Assembly: GCF_014898055.3 (NCBI RefSeq)
Contig: NW_023602073.1
Span: forward strand, 22,305,784-22,369,783
Direction of reading: 5' to 3'
Length of the DNA stretch: 64,000 nt
Source of the DNA: Talpa occidentalis
Taxonomy: Eukaryota; Chordata; Mammalia; Eulipotyphla; Talpidae
Part shown: positions 58,452 through 64,000 of the stretch, piece by piece
How the letters are laid out: each line of letters opens with the position of its first letter
Numbering within the stretch: position 1 is the first letter of the stretch
Notes under the pieces: generated by a model
The model's input: the letters and a program-made list of their open reading frames with translations, nothing else
What the model was told of the DNA's origin: nothing
The model's database searches: none
Made by a program: the position numbers and the translations under genes

Positions 58452-59115
58452 AAAACCTCCAAAATCTTAAAGCAGGAAGTTCTTGGGTGTGGAGGAGGTG
58501 GAAGGCAGGCCAGGACCTCGTGCCGACTGAGTGGAGAAGACCCGTGTTTGGAAACCACTGTTGGCTCATCAGAAAATTCAGAAGACACAAACATCTGAAA
58601 AGGGGGAAAAACTCTCCTGAGGTGAGCCATTATGCAAGAGATGGGTCTCAAGAAAACTCCAGAAAACACACGTTTTTAATCAATGTGGACTAAGACTGGC
58701 ATGAGTGAAAACATCACATCAAAGTCACTAAAGTCTTTTGACCAGAAAACAGGAGGTAACCATACATGGAATAAAAGGTTTAAGTCGATTTTAATAAAGT
58801 TCTTGTATTATAGCCTTAAAGGAACACGGCAAGGAAAAGATAAACTTGCCTCCTCTCCCCTCCTGTGATGGCTAGCCTCCCTGCCTCCCTGCTTACACTT
58901 CCAAGACAGTTACAATGTGAAAACTCTCCTGCACAAATTCAAGTACTAAAAGAAAACGTTTCTATAGCTTACTTTTTAAGTTGAGTTTGGATTTTATTTT
59001 GGTTCTACCAAAAATATTTATGCCATACCTAGTGTACATTAGAAAGGGAATTTAAGGAATAAACATAAAGATGCCAAGAGATGACAATTTCTGAAAACAC
59101 CATGTACTAAAGAAA
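58452..59115. other. Noncoding unique sequence
   Basis: No feature recognised. Confidence 0.6.
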
Positions 59116-59412
59116 GGTGATTGAGTGGGCCTCCCCTGGTGGCGCAGGTGGTTGAGCGCCGTGTTGTGAAGCTGTCCACAGCCTCTGCAGTGCCGGTTCG
59201 ATCCCCGCCGGCCAGCGAAGGTCCCATATGGCACAGCAGACCTCTCCTGTTGCGCCCGCTACTCCCCTCAGCAGCGTATTTCGTCATTCTGCCTGTTCTG
59301 CTCCCCACTCTCTATCTGGTGAATCCTCTCACACACACCTCCGTGCATGTGGCCTGTACCCTGGTTCTTGTATAAATAAATAAATAAATCTTAAAAAAAA
59401 TGGTGATTGAGT
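59116..59412 (+). repeat. tRNA-derived SINE copy 8 with intact-looking pol III boxes
   Basis: The body runs from GGGCCTCCCCTGGTGGCGCA (59,127) to CTTGTATAAATAAATAAATAA and poly-A. The A-box TGGCGCAGGTGG (59,140-59,151) and B-box GGTTCGATCCC (59,195-59,205) are each one base from the tRNA consensus. An 11-bp duplication GGTGATTGAGT flanks it (59,116-59,126 and 59,402-59,412). This looks like one of the youngest copies in the window. Confidence 0.95.
59140..59205 (+). promoter_or_regulatory. Internal RNA polymerase III promoter of SINE copy 8
   Basis: A-box at 59,140-59,151 and B-box at 59,195-59,205, spaced about 43 bp apart, in the arrangement of tRNA genes. The sequence between does not form a recognisable intact tRNA cloverleaf, so this is a SINE promoter relic and not a tRNA gene. 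Confidence 0.6.
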
Positions 59413-60189
59413 AAAGTGAAGCTGACTGCTTCATGCTCAGAATTTTCACACACATTGAGTGCCACTGACATAATATATTTGGTTTAAAATGATTTGGTTT
59501 AAAGATGACTTTAAAGAGGTAGATATCAGACATACTCAATCACATTGAAAAAAAGTTTTAGGCTTTATGGGTATAATTAAAGTGCCTGAAACACAGTTCT
59601 TATAGACTCAAAGGGTACCTGTGTTGTTGTATTTTGTTGTATTGTGTGTGTTGTATTCAGGGTACAATGAAAATGCACTCTAGTTGTTTAAAGTTTAAAA
59701 AATACAAATACTGATATCAAAAGTGAAAGTCTTAGAAAAAACTGAACCTTTAAAATCTCAAACGGGAATGAAAACTGTTTGAATTTCTACAATGACCTGC
59801 ATTGCGAGCAAAAAGGCTTTTTACAAAGGGAGAGTGTACGTATGGAATTCTAACTTCCAGCTATTGAGATTTAAAAGAAGCATCATCTAAAACGTGTATA
59901 GCCAATCCAGACTGACTTAAATCTGTACATACAAACATGGCATAAAATTTACTATATGTACCAACAAAAGCTTATTTTATGGTCCCAATTTTGCATCTTT
60001 TATGCTTCTTTTCTAAGAAGCATTACAGAAATAGAAATTTCCAGAAATTCACTGAGCGGTATATCTTAAGGCTACCAGTATGAGGCCACCTTTCTAGTCA
60101 CAACATTGCTTTCATAGTGAGAATTTAGGTGACTTTTGTGGTGGGGCCAGGTGGTAGAAGTTACAGAAAGATCAACAAAAATGGGAGTT
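59413..60189. other. Noncoding unique sequence
   Basis: AT-rich. An irregular TTGTATT/GTGTG tract lies at about 59,620-59,657. No other feature. Confidence 0.6.
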
Positions 60190-60435
60190 TGCTAAGTGAA
60201 AGAAGTGAGAAAGTGAAAGACAATTATCAAATGGTTTCCTCATAAGTGGACTATAAATGACCAAAGCAAACAATTTAACAAGTCAGAACAAAAATATCTC
60301 TTAGACTTGATATAGTGGTTACCAGACGGGAGGGAAAAGGATTGGAGGCAGGGACTGGATGGGGCTAGACACACAAACAGGTTAAGATGTATCCCAGAAA
60401 TACATACAGATTTGTAAATCAATGACATTGTATTG
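60190..60435 (+). repeat. Old LINE-1 3' UTR fragment
   Basis: TTGCTAAGTGAAAGAAGTGAG near 60,189, CAAATGGTTTCCTCATAAGTGG near 60,228, AGTGGTTACCAGACGGGAGG near 60,314 and a terminal AATGACATTGTATT parallel the L1 3' UTR order (GCTTAGTGAAATAAGTCAG, TGATTTCACTTATATGTGG, GTGGTTGCCAGAGG). Divergence is high. Confidence 0.62.
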
Positions 60436-62962
60436 GTGTGTGTGGGGGAGAAAGCGGATTAGCAATGCCAGGACACAAAGGTTCGAGATGGGGGAGCAGC
60501 TGACTTTCAGTTATAGCTTTCAACCCACACAGGCCAAGAAGAACAAAGGCTAGTGTTCTCAGAAGGGGGGCCATGACTCTCCTGGGAGACAGATGTGGGG
60601 TGAGTGTGGCGAAATTGCAGGGAGTTGCTGGGTCTCGGGCATAGAGTGTTTTCAGGCAGGAAGTCCCTCGTCACTCAATGCATGGTCCTTGGCACCAAGT
60701 GTGTGGCAAGACAGGTTGGCAAGTAAACCCTGTGGCTCCAGATGCTTTTAGGAGAATGGGGCATGAGAGCCAACCATGAGAGGCACAGAGAGAGGCGAGG
60801 ACCTGCTCCAGGACAGGCATCAATCGGAAGCGCTTGGCTTTGTATCTACACAGCATGATTTCAAAGCGCCCTATATGGTGTCCTTTCATCAAATGAGCCT
60901 CCACTCCCTAAGTTTAGAAGTACTCATTTTTTATCTTTGTAAATGAGGGTGTTGCAACCCCTTCCCCCCAACACAGTTCTGTCTATATGAATCATTCAGA
61001 CTAAAAGAAAGATGTTTTGAAGTATGAACTCAAATAGGACTAGTCAGAGGTGTCCTAGCCCATCTCTGCCTTGTTTAGGGAGAGCCTTGACCACAGCCAT
61101 CAGGGCCAATGGACCTGTCCTGGTCACCCTTGTTCGAGACTAATGGTCTCCTCTATCTAACACGGATTCCTTGACAACCTTTCACCAATAAGCTCCCTAA
61201 AGCCTGGGCCACCTCGTCCCTTGTGCAGGCCTCATCCAGATCAGGCCTGCTTCATCCCACAAGGCCAGCAGATCCTGCCTCAGGGGAGACCCTCAAGACC
61301 TTTCCCCTTGCTTCTCTGCACAACAATCACTTGGGTATTAGGACATAGGGGTTGCAGGATACCCTAGAAGTCACTACTCAGTCTCTGTTGTGGATGCCAT
61401 CAGCTCCCATCCCCCTTGAAGCTAAGCCACTTGAGGGGGCAAGCTCATGTTTGACAGGAGACCATAGCAGATGTCTGATGAGTAAGGACAAGATAGCTGG
61501 CCCAGAGGCTCAGTAGCGGGGGCTGTGCATATAGCTCGGTCATTGGCCAAGGGCTGTTCTCAGCAAGGAGGTCTTCTGGCCAGCAGACAGGGGTCTGCTG
61601 TGACAGACAGCAAGGGGTCTGTCACAGGCAGGGAGCAGAAACCCTTTGGGAACTCTGATGGAGGGACTTTTTGGTGTGGGCTTGCTCATGTGCCTGGGTC
61701 TATGTCTGCCACTGCAGGAGAAAAGAAGCCACTGGAGTAGCTCTCCCAGAAGGACGTTCAGTTGAGAATTGCTGAGGAGAACTCAGCTCGTCCAGCCGAG
61801 AGCACTTGTGGAAGGCACCAGCCCATACTGTTGAAACTGACTCAGGGGCCGAGCCCTCAGAAGCCTGGATAGTGGACAGCGACTTCTGCAGGAGCAGTCG
61901 CGGGCAGGGTCTCACAGGAAAGGACAGGACATGAAGCCAGGCGATCAGCTGCATCCAGGCCCGCAGTCAACCCCACCCATCTCTCAGGTCCAACCTCCTT
62001 TCCTAGAAAGTGGGCAGCCTTGTCTAGAGGGTGTTTATTTGTTTGTTCATCCAATAAACCCTGACTCAGCATCATATGCTCAGCGTCAGGCCCCAGGGAC
62101 ACTTCACGAAGGGGCACACCCCAGCCTCACCCTCCAGAGCCTGGGGCCTGGCGTGGAAGGAAACTACTCACTATATGTGTCTGCCAGTTTCAAAATACAG
62201 GACAAGAAGCAGCTTACAAATGGGGGCTGGGAGATCTGAATGACCATCTAGGGGAGTCCACCTACAAGGGAAACTCAACTCTCATCAGCGTCCACTCATG
62301 TGATATATACTGATGGCCAGCCCGTGACAGGTCAGTGAACAGGACAGATGCAGCCTGGCCTGCGCGGGGCTTGCTGTATACAGGGAGGGAAGGATGACCA
62401 TAAGTTACACAAAGAACAGATTAGTCACAACTGTGGCAAATGCCATAAAGGAAAAGACCCGAGATGGTGGATATAAAACTGCTTATGAAGGCTCCCCTCT
62501 GAGTAAGTGTTTCCCTCTGTGGAGACCTGCAGCAGCCACGGGAGAAAGAAATGGGAAGGAGAGCAGCCTATCCTCTCTCTTCTTCCCTTCTCTCCTGCTG
62601 CACCCTGTGGACAGAGCTGTAAGACATGAGTGTGCACCAAGTTACCTTTGTCTGAATGACTTCACCCCATACCAATCATCAACTGTAATAATGAAGAAAA
62701 CCTCCACCTTATTACAAGTGGGAAATTTGGAATCTCTGCTCCCCTGCATCCTGGCTCTGTGGAGAGGGGTAAAATGAGGATCAGTGACAGCTCTCCATGG
62801 GGCAAAGTAGGATCCACGAGCTTTCTTTTCTGAATTTAAAAAAAATTTATTTACTTCAGTGAAATCCCATATACATACATATTTTTATTCGAGTAAGATT
62901 GGCGGACGATGCTGTCTATGATTCACAGGTACAGGAGCACACACTGCAGATGGCTGTGTGTC

Positions 62963-62991
62963 CTGGGGGTCCCCACCCCCAGGACCCCCAG
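62963..62991. repeat. Perfect hairpin, 10-bp GC-rich stem
   Basis: The arms CTGGGGGTCC (62,963-62,972) and GGACCCCCAG (62,982-62,991) are exact reverse complements around a 9-base loop, CCACCCCCA. No T-run follows, so it is not a typical terminator. Confidence 0.9.
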
Positions 62992-63160
62992 TCCTCTACC
63001 ATGGCCCAGTGGGACCCTCCACACTCCGCTCTCCACATTCACCTCCCTCCCACTGCTCAACCCCCCCATAGCCTCAATTCTACAGCGAGATTTCTAGGGT
63101 TTGTCCTCCATTAGTGAGCAAAGACCTACACTAAGGAAGCACTCAAGTTGCACAGGACCT

Positions 63161-63183
63161 GGGGAAGGGGGTGGGGATGGGGG
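63161..63183 (+). other. Candidate G-quadruplex
   Basis: The plus strand reads GGGG-AA-GGGGG-T-GGGG-AT-GGGGG: four G-runs of at least four with loops of one or two bases. Short loops and long runs predict a very stable quadruplex in single-stranded DNA or in RNA transcribed from this strand. Confidence 0.7.
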
Positions 63184-64000
63184 AACCCCTGGGCCATTCC
63201 AAAGAACGATGGGAAAAAAAGCAGAGGTTTTAATAAGTTTACTTTAAAAAATATTACATTTCAAAGTCAAAAACCAATCTCCTTAGGCCTCTGTGGAACT
63301 TCAGCTCAGACTCTTTAGTAAACGTGACCCAATCTTTGTGGAGACAGCACCAGCTGGCACCTGTAGCGAGGGACAAAGCGGATGAGTCACCTTGGGGACC
63401 CACTGCCCATGGTCCCCAGGAGTCCACGTAGCCACCCACATATTTGAGGCCAATGGTTCACGTGCAAGTCATTTTATTTTTCACATGAACTCTCCCTTCT
63501 GGAGACAAAGGAGAGGCTCCGGAGGCCTCTCCAACAGACAGGGTCTGTAGCCGGGAGAGGGAGGAGAGACTGAGACTGTAGTTGTAGGTGACCTTGGGGC
63601 CCGACAAGGGTGGCTGACCACCCAAGTGGAGGTGCTTCCTGAGCAGATGCAGCAGATAACCACTAAAATTTAACAATCGAATACTTTTGTCACGTGATGT
63701 CTACAACGCACACTGCCAACAACGCATGAAGGCTAAAGCGGTCTGATAATTTAGCACATAGCAGAGTCAGTGATCAAATCCATCTTTTTATAACCACCCC
63801 CTCGTCTTTAAGCGCTGAGCATTTATTATCATGAAAAATATGTTCATAAAGAATCCACACTGGTAAGTACCATGTCAGTGTTCATAAATCATGATGTTTT
63901 GAAAATACCTTATCTTGAAGTATGATACACAAATTACACGTATTACAAGCATAGGGGCAGATGTGTTGCCAGACTCATTATGAAGTTTGATGGACATCTT

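Larger units (their letters stand above)
60436..64000. other. Noncoding unique sequence with G-rich structures
   Basis: No gene or clear transposon. GC-rich at 60,990-62,370. A perfect 10-bp hairpin lies at 62,963-62,991 and a G-quadruplex candidate at 63,161-63,183. Frames of up to 127 codons (62,394-62,777) show no recognisable domain. The last 300 bp are AT-rich and the sequence runs off the window edge. Confidence 0.62.

Noticed and set aside
59127..59205. Possible tRNA gene (A- and B-box present)
   Set aside because: It is the head of a SINE with family-wide tail and target-site duplication, and no intact cloverleaf is evident.
62963..62991. Hairpin as a transcription terminator
   Set aside because: No downstream T-run, and such terminators are not expected in mammalian DNA.
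1..64000. CRISPR array, operon, phage or bacterial mobile element
   Set aside because: No spaced repeats, ribosome-binding-site patterns or dense gene packing; all evidence points to mammalian nuclear DNA.

Overview
The window looks like ordinary nuclear DNA from a placental mammal. The evidence is long stretches with no coding structure, ancient mammalian interspersed repeats (MIR, L2, L1M-type 3' ends, a MER5A/hAT-Charlie relic), (CA)n/(TG)n microsatellites, and eight copies of a lineage-specific tRNA-derived SINE that ends in a TTTA-rich tail. The SINE is not one of the primate, rodent, carnivore, pig, horse or ruminant families I know well. I therefore do not name the species; a laurasiatherian lineage is only a guess.

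I find no protein-coding exon or cellular RNA gene that I can support. Open reading frames are short (at most about 160 codons). Many start at non-ATG codons or translate microsatellites and transposons, and none shows a domain I recognise. The only protein-like signal that matches a known family is a decayed LINE-1 ORF2 C-terminus near 22 kb. The window is best read as intergenic or deep intronic.

Layout. 1-21.8 kb is largely unique sequence. It holds one young SINE (3.4 kb), an old L2 at about 10.0-11.2 kb, a few MIR relics and four dinucleotide microsatellites. 21.8-22.9 kb holds a relatively young, 5'-truncated L1 3' end abutting an older L1 3' UTR. 23-39.6 kb is almost free of recognisable transposons and includes an exact 49-bp-period tandem duplication (29.34-29.43 kb) and several conserved-element-like stretches. 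39.6-47.5 kb is sparse, with one SINE and MIR fragments. 47.5-60.4 kb is the repeat-rich part: six SINEs (two of them a head-to-tail nested pair), antisense old L1 3' ends, MER5A and L2. The last 3.5 kb is unique and contains a strong G-quadruplex candidate and a perfect hairpin.

The most useful leads are the uneven SINE distribution together with several AT-rich, motif-dense stretches that look like conserved noncoding elements (about 2.5, 18.2, 34.9, 44.5 and 53.2 kb), the SINE family itself, and the exact tandem duplication. Repeat family names rest on remembered consensus patterns, not on a search, and boundaries are approximate unless target-site duplications are given. I see no sign of an undescribed genetic system.
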